This document shows, in pieces, positions 1 through 7,091 of a stretch of 10,022 nt of DNA; within the stretch, counting starts at the first letter, position 1; each line of letters begins with the position of its first letter. A model generated the notes under the pieces. The model made no database searches and was not told the origin of the DNA. It saw nothing but the letters and a program-made list of their open reading frames with translations. The position numbers were made by a program, and so were the translations under genes. Source of the DNA: JAHHUH01 sp045123075 (GTDB lineage Bacteria > Bacillota > Negativicutes > Acidaminococcales > Acidaminococcaceae); contig JBGVIJ010000017.1 of the NCBI GenBank assembly GCA_045123075.1, forward strand, positions 1-10,022. The letters are read 5' to 3'.

Positions 1-117
1 AGAAATTATTTTGACTTTTAGGTCGTACATTTCCGAAGAAATGCTTGACCCGCACATTCGCTTTTTTCTAGGTTCTTGTTCAGTTTTCAAGGTTCTGTAG
101 TCGCTTGCGTCAGCGAC
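1..117 (-). other. Leader of a ribosomal RNA operon (5' end of pre-rRNA; 16S gene lies beyond the window)
   Basis: Read on the minus strand, the segment contains a boxA-like element at 71-95 (core CCTTGAAAACTGAACAAG). This resembles the antitermination sequence of Firmicute rRNA leaders and 16S-23S spacers. It lies directly downstream of a near-consensus promoter. The transcript would begin at about 117-118 with a 6-bp hairpin, GTCGCT/AGCGAC, at 100-117. No 16S sequence is reached before the window edge, so the rRNA identity rests on the leader motif and promoter strength. A strong promoter for another stable RNA is the alternative. Confidence 0.72.
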
Positions 118-123
118 TTGTTT

Positions 124-152
124 ATAATACCATCTGTTTTCGGATATGTCAA
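124..152 (-). promoter_or_regulatory. Strong sigma-A promoter of the rRNA operon
   Basis: On the minus strand a perfect -35 TTGACA (147-152) is followed by a 17-base spacer and a -10 TATTAT (124-129). The predicted start is near 117-118. Immediately upstream (about 153-185) is a run of A and T tracts that looks like an UP element for the RNA polymerase alpha subunit. Such a combination is typical of rRNA promoters. It is divergent from the penicillin-binding protein promoter, with about 58 bases between the two -35 boxes. Confidence 0.8.
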
Positions 153-209
153 CACCTTTTTAAAAAGTTTTTTATATTTTTTCTAGAAAGTTTGTAAAAC
201 CCTAAAACA

Positions 210-238
210 ATGACAAAAGCACGTCCTAGTGGTATAAT
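210..238 (+). promoter_or_regulatory. Promoter of the penicillin-binding protein gene
   Basis: A perfect -10 TATAAT at 233-238 carries the extended -10 element (TGG directly before it, 230-232). A -35-like ATGACA lies at 210-215 with a 17-base spacer. Transcription would start near 245, leaving a leader of about 45 bases before the ATG at 291. This start position also makes the upstream ATG at 246 an unlikely initiation codon. Confidence 0.7.
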
Positions 239-281
239 GTTTTAGATGTTGGCTTTGCCACATTCCTACAAATCTATAAGC

Positions 282-286
282 GAGGT
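282..286 (+). promoter_or_regulatory. Ribosome binding site that fixes the penicillin-binding protein start at 291
   Basis: GAGGT ends four bases before the ATG at 291. The in-frame ATG at 246 has no purine-rich site before it and would sit at the predicted transcription start. Starting at 291 also puts the hydrophobic membrane segment at the very N-terminus, as expected for this family. Confidence 0.75.
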
Positions 287-290
287 AAAC

Positions 291-2543
291 ATGATTTATT
301 CCATCCTTAAAACACTGTTAATCTTCATAAGTTCTGTGATGATAATGGCTGTTTCTGTTTGGTACGGTTTCTCCGGCTTGTTTGCTCCTAAAAATATGGA
401 CGAACAACTCCAACCGGATGCTGCTTCCGAATTTTATGATAGCAAAGGCTCCTTAATCTATACAACTCTCTCTGAAGAACGTCGTATTCCCATCAATATA
501 AATTACATCCCCGAACACACCCAAAAAGCTTTTATCGCCATTGAAGATAATCGTTTTTATGAACATATGGGCGTAGACTTCCGTGGTACTGCTCGTGCAG
601 TAGTTTCTACTTTGAGTGGTCGCGAAGTTCAAGGTGGTAGTACCATCACCCAACAACTTGCGAAAAATGCATTCTTAACTCAAGAACGAACTATCACTCG
701 TAAAGTTAAAGAAGCTTTCTTGGCACGCGAATTGGAAAAACGCTACACCAAAGATGAAATCTTAGAAATGTATCTTAACCACATTTATTTTGGTCAAGGT
801 GCTTACGGTGTAGAAAGTGCAGCTAGATATTATTTCAATAAGGAAGCAAAAGATTTGAACATCGCAGAATCCGCTACCTTGGCTGCTATTCCTAAAAGTC
901 CCAACTATTTCAATCCTTTTGAAAATCCTAAAGCAAGTAAAGAACGCCAAGAGCTTGTAATCGACCAAATGGTTAAATACGGTTTCATCACCGAAGCTCA
1001 AGGTGAAGCTGCTAAAAAAGAAGAACTTAAATTAGCAAGTACTGCTAAAAAAAGAGAAGATAATCCTAACTTCTACTTCATCGACATGATTACCCAGAAG
1101 GTAATCGATGAACTTGGCGCAGATGCGCTTTATAAAGGCGGTCTTAAAATTTACACCACCTTGGATAGCGATATGCAAAAAGCAGCTATCGAATCCTTAA
1201 AACATTTGCCCGCTGCTGTTATGGAAGAAAAAGATTTGGATAAACTTAAAGGAAACGAACATCCCGTTGCGTATAACGACAAAAACAAACTGACTCAACC
1301 TCAAGTTGCGCTTGTTGCCATCGACCCTAACACCGGTCACGTAAAAGCAATGCTCGGTGGCCGTGGTCAAGATAAATTTAACCGCGCAACTCTTTCCGTT
1401 CGTCAACCTGGTTCATCCTTCAAACCTTTTGTTTATTTGACCGGTATGGCAAATGGCTTTACCCCTGCAAGTATCATGGAAGATAAAGAAGAAGAATTCG
1501 ACAAAGACTGGAGACCCAGAAACGTTACTAAAAAATGGTACGGTAAAGTTAGTTTGCGTACTGCAATCGCCCGTTCCATGAACATCCCCACTATTAAGCT
1601 TGCTCGTGAAGTAGGCGTCCACAAAGTTGTAGAAACTGCTCAAAAAATGGGCATCAGCACTTTGGAAACCGAAGGTAAGTATTCCGATGCTAACCTTTCC
1701 ATGGCAATTGGTGGTCTCAGCCACGGCGTAAGTCCTTTGGAAATGGCATCTGCTTACGGCGTATTTGCTACTAACGGTATTTTGTGCAAACCTTTCGCAC
1801 TGTTGAAAATCACCGACGCACAAGGTCAAGTTCTTTACGAAAACAGTACCGAACCCAAACGCGTAATGGATCCCAAACCCATCTACACTACCGTTGATAT
1901 GATGAAAGACGTTCTCATCTGGGGTAGTGGTGGCGGCATGGGTATTGGTCGTCCGGCAGCAGGTAAAACCGGCACCACCGATAATTACGTTGACGCTTGG
2001 TTCGTAGGCTTCACCCCAGACCTTAGTACTGCAGTCTGGGTAGGCGATGATAACAACCGCACTCTCGACAATATGTCTGGTAGCGGCACTCCCCTTTCCA
2101 TCTGGCACGACTTTATGGTTAAAGCTCACAAAGACATTCCTGTTAGCGACTTCGTGAACCCCGGCGTAGAGATTCCTCCTGAACCGATAATCCTGCAAGA
2201 TGAAACTGTTAATCTGGAAAAAGAAATGACCAGACTTGCAGAAGAAGCAGCTAAAAAACAAGCTCTTTTGGAAGAAGAAAAAAATAAAGAACGCGAAGAA
2301 CGTAAATCCAAACGAGAATTGGAAAGAGAACGTAAGAAACGCGAAAAAGAGCTTGAAAAAGAACGTGAGAAAGAAAAAGAAAGAAAAGAGAAAGAGCGCG
2401 AAAAGGAACGCAAATCCAAGCGCAACAAAAACAAAGATAAAGACGACGATAGAAACAAAGAAGATGACGACAAACCTGTCGTTAGCACTAAACCTGTTCG
2501 TCGTAGCATGAAAGACCGCATCCAAGACATTAGCGGCCAATAA
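291..2543 (+). CDS. ponA: Class A penicillin-binding protein (PBP1A-type bifunctional peptidoglycan synthase)
   Basis: A 750-residue protein that polymerises lipid II into glycan strands and cross-links the peptides on the outer face of the cytoplasmic membrane. Residues 4-30 form one membrane anchor. The GT51 glycosyltransferase domain spans about 55-225, with catalytic Glu85 in EDNRFYEH, then GGSTITQQLAKN and the RYTKDEILEMYLN block. The transpeptidase domain spans about 335-610, with the SxxK motif at Ser375-Lys378 (SSFK), SMN at 429-431 and KTGT at 559-562. Both active sites look intact. After about residue 640 there is a highly charged Glu/Lys/Arg tail that ends in an Asp/Lys-rich stretch and a short basic end. 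The gene has its own promoter and terminator. The assignment to a class A PBP is secure. The subfamily name (1A/ponA/mrcA) is by overall resemblance. Confidence 0.95.
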   Translation: MIYSILKTLLIFISSVMIMAVSVWYGFSGLFAPKNMDEQLQPDAASEFYDSKGSLIYTTLSEERRIPININYIPEHTQKAFIAIEDNRFYEHMGVDFRGTARAVVSTLSGREVQGGSTITQQLAKNAFLTQERTITRKVKEAFLARELEKRYTKDEILEMYLNHIYFGQGAYGVESAARYYFNKEAKDLNIAESATLAAIPKSPNYFNPFENPKASKERQELVIDQMVKYGFITEAQGEAAKKEELKLASTAKKREDNPNFYFIDMITQKVIDELGADALYKGGLKIYTTLDSDMQKAAIESLKHLPAAVMEEKDLDKLKGNEHPVAYNDKNKLTQPQVALVAIDPNTGHVKAMLGGRGQDKFNRATLSVRQPGSSFKPFVYLTGMANGFTPASIMEDKEEEFDKDWRPRNVTKKWYGKVSLRTAIARSMNIPTIKLAREVGVHKVVETAQKMGISTLETEGKYSDANLSMAIGGLSHGVSPLEMASAYGVFATNGILCKPFALLKITDAQGQVLYENSTEPKRVMDPKPIYTTVDMMKDVLIWGSGGGMGIGRPAAGKTGTTDNYVDAWFVGFTPDLSTAVWVGDDNNRTLDNMSGSGTPLSIWHDFMVKAHKDIPVSDFVNPGVEIPPEPIILQDETVNLEKEMTRLAEEAAKKQALLEEEKNKEREERKSKRELERERKKREKELEKEREKEKERKEKEREKERKSKRNKNKDKDDDRNKEDDDKPVVSTKPVRRSMKDRIQDISGQ

Positions 2544-2560
2544 AAATACTAATCAAATTA

Positions 2561-2596
2561 CACCTACAGCCTAAAAACTGTAGGTGTTTTCTTTTT
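2561..2596 (+). terminator. Intrinsic terminator after the penicillin-binding protein gene
   Basis: A perfect 9-bp stem, CACCTACAG (2561-2569) with CTGTAGGTG (2578-2586), closes an 8-base loop. It is followed by TTTTCTTTTT. It begins 17 bases after the stop codon, so this gene and the next are separate transcription units. Confidence 0.9.
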
Positions 2597-2625
2597 AAAA
2601 AATCAACTTCCTCGTCTCCACACAG

Positions 2626-2655
2626 TAGGCAAACAAAAGAGAGTTATGTTATAAT
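2626..2655 (+). promoter_or_regulatory. Promoter of the carboxyltransferase gene
   Basis: A perfect TATAAT (2650-2655) is preceded by TGT (2647-2649), giving an extended -10. The best -35 candidate is the weak TAGGCA at 2626-2631, with an 18-base spacer. Transcription would start near 2662, giving a leader of about 50 bases. The gene has a clear ribosome binding site, AAGGAG, at 2698-2703, seven bases before its ATG. Confidence 0.65.
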
Positions 2656-2710
2656 GTAGACATCAATTGAATATTACTTATTTAATCATATTTAGAAAAG
2701 GAGAATACAC

Positions 2711-4057
2711 ATGAGCAACAAACCTTTGAAAATAGTTGAAACCGTATTGCGCGACGGTCACCAATCTTTGGCTGCTACTCGTATGCGCATTACCGACATG
2801 CTTCCTGTATTGGAAAAAATCGATGCAGTAGGCTACCACGCTGTAGAAGCTTGGGGCGGCGCAACCTTTGACTCTTGCTTGCGTTTCTTGAACGAAGATC
2901 CCTGGGAAAGACTTCGCACTTTGAAAAAACACCTTCCCAATACCCCGATTCAAATGCTGCTCCGTGGTCAAAACGTTTTGGGCTACAACCATTATGCTGA
3001 CGACGTAGTAACTGAATTCGTAAAACGCTCCGTTGATAACGGCGTTTCCATCATGCGTATATTCGACGCACTGAACGATACCCGCAACTTGGAATGTGCA
3101 ATGCGTGCAGCTAAAGCAGCAGGCGCTCACGTTCAAGGTTGTATCGTTTACACCATCAGCCCCTATCATAAAGATAGCGACTTCGTAAAACTTGGTAAAG
3201 AATTGGTACAAATGGGTGCAGACTCCATCTGCATTAAAGATATGGCAGGCTTGCTCCGTCCCTTCGCAGCAGAAAGCCTCGTTCGTAGCTTGAAAGCAGA
3301 ACTGAACGTTCCCATCGACCTGCACACTCACTTCACCAGCGGTATGGGCGACATGACCTACTTAAAAGCAGTTGAAGCTGGCGTTGACATCATCGACACC
3401 GCTTTGTCTCCCTTCTCCGTAGCAACCAGCCAACCTTGCACCGAATCCATCGTTGCAACCTTGGAAGGTCACGCTCGTGATACCGGTTTGAACTTGGCTG
3501 CTCTCCACGACTTGGCAGACCACTTCAAACAAGTTAAAACTTCTTTGACCAACGACTTCAGCCTGAACACCAACATCCCCATTGACCCGAAAGTACTTAC
3601 CTTCCAAATCCCTGGCGGTATGCTTTCCAACTTGCTCAACCAAATGAAAGAAATGGGCGTTGCTGATAAATACGAACAACTTTTGGAAGAAATGCCTCGC
3701 GTACGTGCTGACCTTGGCTATCCTCCGCTGGTAACTCCCACCAGCCAAATCGTAGGCTCCATGGCAGTTATGAACGTAACCTTTGGTCGTTACAAAATGA
3801 TTCCTCGCGAAGTTAAAGATTTGATTTTAGGCAAATATGGTCGCACTCCTGCTCCCATCAACGAAGAAATCAAACAAATGGCAATTGGCGCAACTCCGCA
3901 AATCGACCATCGTCCGGCTGATGACATTCCGCCTCAAATGGAAAAACTCACCCAACAATTGGCAGAAGCTGGCTATCCCAACGCTTCCGTAGAAGATGTA
4001 CTCAGCTACGCTTCCTTCCCCGAAGTTGCACTCAACTTCTTCAAAAACAATCGCTAA
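2711..4057 (+). CDS. oadA: Biotin-dependent carboxyltransferase subunit (oxaloacetate decarboxylase alpha / transcarboxylase 5S type), no biotin domain
   Basis: A 448-residue protein of the family that moves a carboxyl group between biotin and pyruvate/oxaloacetate. The HMGL-like TIM barrel runs from residue 1 to about 265. Expected metal-site and substrate residues are visible: Asp15 in RDGHQS, Lys176 in IKDMAGL (the lysine carbamylated in this family), and His205 and His207 in DLHTH. The conserved C-terminal carboxylase domain covers about 275-448. Classical OadA and pyruvate carboxylase B subunits continue with a linker and a biotinyl domain bearing an MKM motif. Here the protein stops before that, so the biotin carrier must be a separate protein, as in transcarboxylase. 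No carrier, beta or gamma membrane subunit gene is in the window. The choice between Na+-pumping oxaloacetate decarboxylase, transcarboxylase 5S and pyruvate carboxylase B cannot be settled from this gene alone. It is monocistronic. Confidence 0.9.
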   Translation: MSNKPLKIVETVLRDGHQSLAATRMRITDMLPVLEKIDAVGYHAVEAWGGATFDSCLRFLNEDPWERLRTLKKHLPNTPIQMLLRGQNVLGYNHYADDVVTEFVKRSVDNGVSIMRIFDALNDTRNLECAMRAAKAAGAHVQGCIVYTISPYHKDSDFVKLGKELVQMGADSICIKDMAGLLRPFAAESLVRSLKAELNVPIDLHTHFTSGMGDMTYLKAVEAGVDIIDTALSPFSVATSQPCTESIVATLEGHARDTGLNLAALHDLADHFKQVKTSLTNDFSLNTNIPIDPKVLTFQIPGGMLSNLLNQMKEMGVADKYEQLLEEMPRVRADLGYPPLVTPTSQIVGSMAVMNVTFGRYKMIPREVKDLILGKYGRTPAPINEEIKQMAIGATPQIDHRPADDIPPQMEKLTQQLAEAGYPNASVEDVLSYASFPEVALNFFKNNR

Positions 4058-4066
4058 TATCAAATA

Positions 4067-4102
4067 AAAAATCCCGCTCATTCGAGCGGGATTTTTGTTT
4101 TT
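4067..4102. terminator. Bidirectional intrinsic terminator between the convergent carboxyltransferase and ileS genes
   Basis: A 13-bp perfect stem (4067-4079 with 4084-4096; core ATCCCGCTC/GAGCGGGAT) closes a 4-base loop. On the plus strand it is followed by TTTTTG and further T residues. On the minus strand it is followed by TTTTTTATTT. It starts 10 bases after the carboxyltransferase stop and is also the first good terminator that ileS transcripts meet, about 140 bases past the ileS stop. Confidence 0.92.
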
Positions 4103-4115
4103 TCATCAGACTTCA

Positions 4116-4238
4116 TAAACGCGTTAGAAGTGCTGGATAACAAGGCGGAACAAGATTGCGAAGCGAAGGCGTACTTAGCGTACGTCGAGCAAGCAATCGC
4201 AGTTCCAACGCAGGAAGACAGTGCTTATAACGTGTTTA
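4116..4238. repeat. 123-base imperfect palindrome (REP/MITE-like or structured RNA element)
   Basis: The two ends pair over 20 positions: 4116-4135 with 4219-4238, with 19 paired, three of them as G-T (G-U) pairs when read on the plus strand. Further in, GGAAC (4147-4151) pairs with GTTCC (4202-4206) and GATTGC (4154-4159) with GCAATC (4193-4198). CGTAC (4170-4174) pairs with GTACG (4180-4184) around a 5-base apex. Between the blocks are unpaired bulges. Pairing breaks off exactly at 4116 and 4238, and 4236-4238 is the ileS stop codon on the minus strand. No second copy is in the window, so calling it a dispersed repeat is inference. The palindrome itself is directly visible. Confidence 0.8.
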
Positions 4239-7025
4239 CTTTACTGCTGCTGCGCAACGAGCACAGAGGGTAGGATGTTCTGCGTCTTTGCCTACTTCGT
4301 CACTGTAAATCCAGCAACGTTCGCATTTTTCGCCTTCAGCTGCTTGAACAGTAACTTTCAAATCTTCACGACCAGTTGCAGAGCCTTCTTCAGTGCCTTC
4401 TACAATGGTAGCTTTAGAAACGATCAGCAAAGTAGCCAATTCAGCTTCTACAGATTTCAAGATTGCCAAAGCATCGCCAGTAGCGTGAAGTACTACATTA
4501 GCATCCAAGGAGTGACCGATGGTTTTTTCACGACGAGCAACTTCGAGAACTTTGGTGATTTCGCTACGGATTTCGATGAAGTTATCCCATTTAGCTTCCA
4601 AAGCTTCGTCAAGATATTCTTCTTTAACTTGCGGCCAGGGCAGCATTTGTACGGACATAGGAGCATTAGCAGGTTTTTTCATGAATTGCCATACTTCTTC
4701 CATGGTGAAGCTCAATACCGGAGTGAGCATTACCATCAAGTCCATAAGGATTTCGTACATAGCGGTTTGAGCGCTACGACGTTCTTTGCTGTCTGCTTTG
4801 TAAGCATAGAGGCGGTCTTTGAGAATATCCAAGTAGTAGCTGGACATTTCAACGGTGCAGAAGTTATGGATTGCATGATAGAGAACGTGGAATTCGTAGT
4901 TGTCGTATGCTTCGGTAACTTCTTTTTTCAAGAGTTGCAAGTGCATAAGAGCCCAACGATCCAATTCAAGCATTTCATTGAACGGAACTGCATCTTTTTC
5001 ATAATCAAAGTCAGCAGTGTTGCTCAAGATGTAACGCATGGTGTTACGGATTTTACGATAAACTTCGGAAAGTTGTTTTACAATTTTCGGGGAGATACGG
5101 ATATCCGCTCTGTAGTCGGTGGAAGCAGTCCACAAACGAACGATATCAGCACCATATTGGTTAATGATTTCTTGCGGAACCATTACGTTACCAACGGATT
5201 TAGACATTTTGCGACCTTCGCCGTCCACTACATAACCGTGAGTCAATACGGATTTGTAGGGAGCTTTGCCGGTAACAGCAACTGCAGTCAACAAGGAGGA
5301 TTGGAACCAACCACGATGTTGGTCACTGCCTTCCAAGTACATATCAGAAACTTGACCCAATTCAGGGCGTTGCATTACTACGGATTGGTGAGTGGAACCA
5401 CTGTCGAACCAAACGTCCATAATGTCGGTTTCTTTGGTGAAATGGGTATGACCGCATTTCGGGCAAACAGTACCAGCAGGCAACAATTCTTCAGCAGGAC
5501 GTGCCCACCAAGCATCGCAACCTTCTTTAGCAAAGATGTTTGCTACGGATTCGATAGTTGCGTCGTTAATCAGGTGTTCACCACATTCTGCGCAGTAGAA
5601 TACGGGAATGGGTACACCCCAAGTACGTTGACGGCTGATGCACCAGTCATGACGTTCAGCAACCATGTTGTGAATGCGTTGTTGGCCCCAAGCAGGAATC
5701 CATTTTACATCTTCAGCAATAGCTTTCAATGCATCATCGCGGAAACCGTCAACGGAAGCAAACCATTGGGGAGTTGCACGATAGATGATGGGGTTTTTGC
5801 AGCGCCAGCAGTGTGCATATTGGTGTTTGATATTTTCTTTGCCAAGGAGCATATTGAGCTCGGACAAGTATTTCAAAATGGGGATATTTGCGTCGAATAC
5901 AAACATGCCTGCGAAGCGTTCGCCAGCTTCCGCAGTCAATTTACCTTGTTCGTCAACAGGGCAAAGGATGGGCAGTTTGTATTTCAAGCCAGTTTCAAAG
6001 TCAACGTCACCGTGACCAGGAGCGGTATGTACGCAACCAGTACCAGCTTCGGTGGTTACATAGTCAGCCATAACTACGAGAGATTCGCGGTCAAGTTCAG
6101 GCATGGGATGTTTGCATTTTGCAAATTCCATTTCTTTACCCATAACGGTACCGAGGATGTTGCTCAAGTCTTTTTTGCAAACAGCGCCAACTTGTTCCAA
6201 CATATCTTTAGCCATGAATACTACTTCGCCTTCACATTCAACCCAAGCATATTCAAGGTTCGGGTTCAATGCAACTGCAACGTTTGCAGGCATGGTCCAG
6301 GGAGTGGTGGTCCAAATAACCATGGATGCTTGCATACCTTTAGCAGCTTCCGGCATTTTGCCCAAGTCATCGATGATGGGCATTTTTACATAGATAGTCG
6401 GAGTTTTTTGTTCGCCGTATTCGATTTCTGCTTCAGCCAAAGCGGTTTCGCAGTGCGGGCACCAGTAAACAGATTTTTTACCTTTGTAGATGTAGCCTTT
6501 TTTAGCCATTTCGCCGAATACACGAATTTGTTCAGCTTCAATGTGAGGGAACAAGGTGATGTAGGGGTTTTCCCAATCGCCCAATACACCCAAACGTTTG
6601 AAGTCTTCGCGTTGCAGATCAACAAAGCGCAGTGCATAATCGTGGCATTGACGACGAAGGGTAAGGTCATCAATTTCTTTACGGTTCAAGCCCAATTCTT
6701 TAATAGCAGCGTGTTCGATAGGCATGCCGTGAGTATCCCAACCAGGAACGTACGGAGTATCGAAACCTTGAGCGTATTTGTATTTAATGATGATATCTTT
6801 CAGAATTTTGTTCAAAGCATGACCCATATGGATTTTGCCGTTTGCATACGGAGGGCCATCGTGAAGGATGAATTTTTCATGACCTTCATGAAGTGCTTGT
6901 TTTTTCCAGTAGATTTCGTTTTCTTCCCAGAACTTTTGGAATTCCGGTTCACGTTGCGGCAAGTTTGCACGCATGGGGAATTCGGTTTCCGGCAAGTTAA
7001 GAGTTTTGCTATAGTCCATTGCCAT
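4236..7025 (-). CDS. ileS: Isoleucyl-tRNA synthetase
   Basis: A 929-residue class I synthetase that charges tRNA-Ile. The Rossmann catalytic domain carries the HIGH signature as HMGH (66-69) and KMSKS at 606-610. The editing domain CP1, which hydrolyses Val-tRNA-Ile, spans about 190-390 and includes the WTTTPWT block (238-244) and GTGCVHTAPGHGDVD (328-342). The anticodon-binding helical domain follows at about 650-830. The C-terminal zinc site CERC...CARC (901-924) is present, which marks the standard bacterial type. Length is normal. An upstream TTG at 7043 is in frame but lies ahead of the ribosome binding site GGAGGT, so the ATG at 7025 is chosen. A second in-frame ATG lies six bases further on. 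Expression is controlled by the T-box leader immediately upstream. The last codon before the stop abuts a long palindrome. Confidence 0.97.
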   Translation of the reverse strand: MAMDYSKTLNLPETEFPMRANLPQREPEFQKFWEENEIYWKKQALHEGHEKFILHDGPPYANGKIHMGHALNKILKDIIIKYKYAQGFDTPYVPGWDTHGMPIEHAAIKELGLNRKEIDDLTLRRQCHDYALRFVDLQREDFKRLGVLGDWENPYITLFPHIEAEQIRVFGEMAKKGYIYKGKKSVYWCPHCETALAEAEIEYGEQKTPTIYVKMPIIDDLGKMPEAAKGMQASMVIWTTTPWTMPANVAVALNPNLEYAWVECEGEVVFMAKDMLEQVGAVCKKDLSNILGTVMGKEMEFAKCKHPMPELDRESLVVMADYVTTEAGTGCVHTAPGHGDVDFETGLKYKLPILCPVDEQGKLTAEAGERFAGMFVFDANIPILKYLSELNMLLGKENIKHQYAHCWRCKNPIIYRATPQWFASVDGFRDDALKAIAEDVKWIPAWGQQRIHNMVAERHDWCISRQRTWGVPIPVFYCAECGEHLINDATIESVANIFAKEGCDAWWARPAEELLPAGTVCPKCGHTHFTKETDIMDVWFDSGSTHQSVVMQRPELGQVSDMYLEGSDQHRGWFQSSLLTAVAVTGKAPYKSVLTHGYVVDGEGRKMSKSVGNVMVPQEIINQYGADIVRLWTASTDYRADIRISPKIVKQLSEVYRKIRNTMRYILSNTADFDYEKDAVPFNEMLELDRWALMHLQLLKKEVTEAYDNYEFHVLYHAIHNFCTVEMSSYYLDILKDRLYAYKADSKERRSAQTAMYEILMDLMVMLTPVLSFTMEEVWQFMKKPANAPMSVQMLPWPQVKEEYLDEALEAKWDNFIEIRSEITKVLEVARREKTIGHSLDANVVLHATGDALAILKSVEAELATLLIVSKATIVEGTEEGSATGREDLKVTVQAAEGEKCERCWIYSDEVGKDAEHPTLCARCAAAVK

Positions 7026-7035
7026 TGTGTATGTT

Positions 7036-7041
7036 ACCTCC
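7036..7041 (-). promoter_or_regulatory. Ribosome binding site of ileS
   Basis: GGAGGT on the minus strand lies 10 bases before the ATG at 7025. It excludes the TTG at 7043, because that start would place this site inside the reading frame. Confidence 0.85.
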
Positions 7042-7059
7042 AATATTAATTAACAAAAT

Positions 7060-7091
7060 AAAAAAGCTCCGTCCCAACTAGGGACGAAGCT
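7060..7091 (-). terminator. T-box-controlled attenuator terminator of ileS
   Basis: On the minus strand AGCTTCGTCCC (7081-7091) pairs with GGGACGGAGCT (7065-7075) across a 5-base loop. There is one mismatch, and a run of T residues follows. The ascending strand shares CGTCCC with the antiterminator, which is the usual T-box switch. Confidence 0.9.

Noticed and set aside
246..290. An N-terminal extension of the penicillin-binding protein from the ATG at 246
   Set aside because: That ATG sits at the predicted transcription start without a ribosome binding site. The ATG at 291 has GAGGT at the right distance and begins the membrane anchor.
2278..2470. Low-complexity A/G-rich stretch considered as a DNA repeat or recombination hotspot
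   Set aside because: Codons for Glu, Lys and Arg vary and the units are not true nucleotide repeats; the bias is explained by the protein's charged tail.
2236..2511. A 91-residue plus-strand frame overlapping the charged tail of the penicillin-binding protein
   Set aside because: Out-of-frame reading of the A/G-rich repeat-like coding sequence. Lys/Asn-rich composition is the expected artefact.
1413..2540. A 375-residue minus-strand frame inside the penicillin-binding protein gene
   Set aside because: Antisense, codon-register shadow. Its long Phe-rich run is just the complement of the Lys/Glu-coding tail, not a membrane protein.
7026..7043. Upstream TTG start for ileS
   Set aside because: It would translate the GGAGGT ribosome binding site; the ATG at 7025 follows that site.
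4221..7049. A 942-residue open frame on the plus strand across the whole of ileS
   Set aside because: It is the codon-register antisense of ileS. Its translation is rich in Phe, Ser and Cys with no recognisable domain, has no convincing ribosome binding site, and is explained by the absence of TTA, CTA and TCA codons in ileS.
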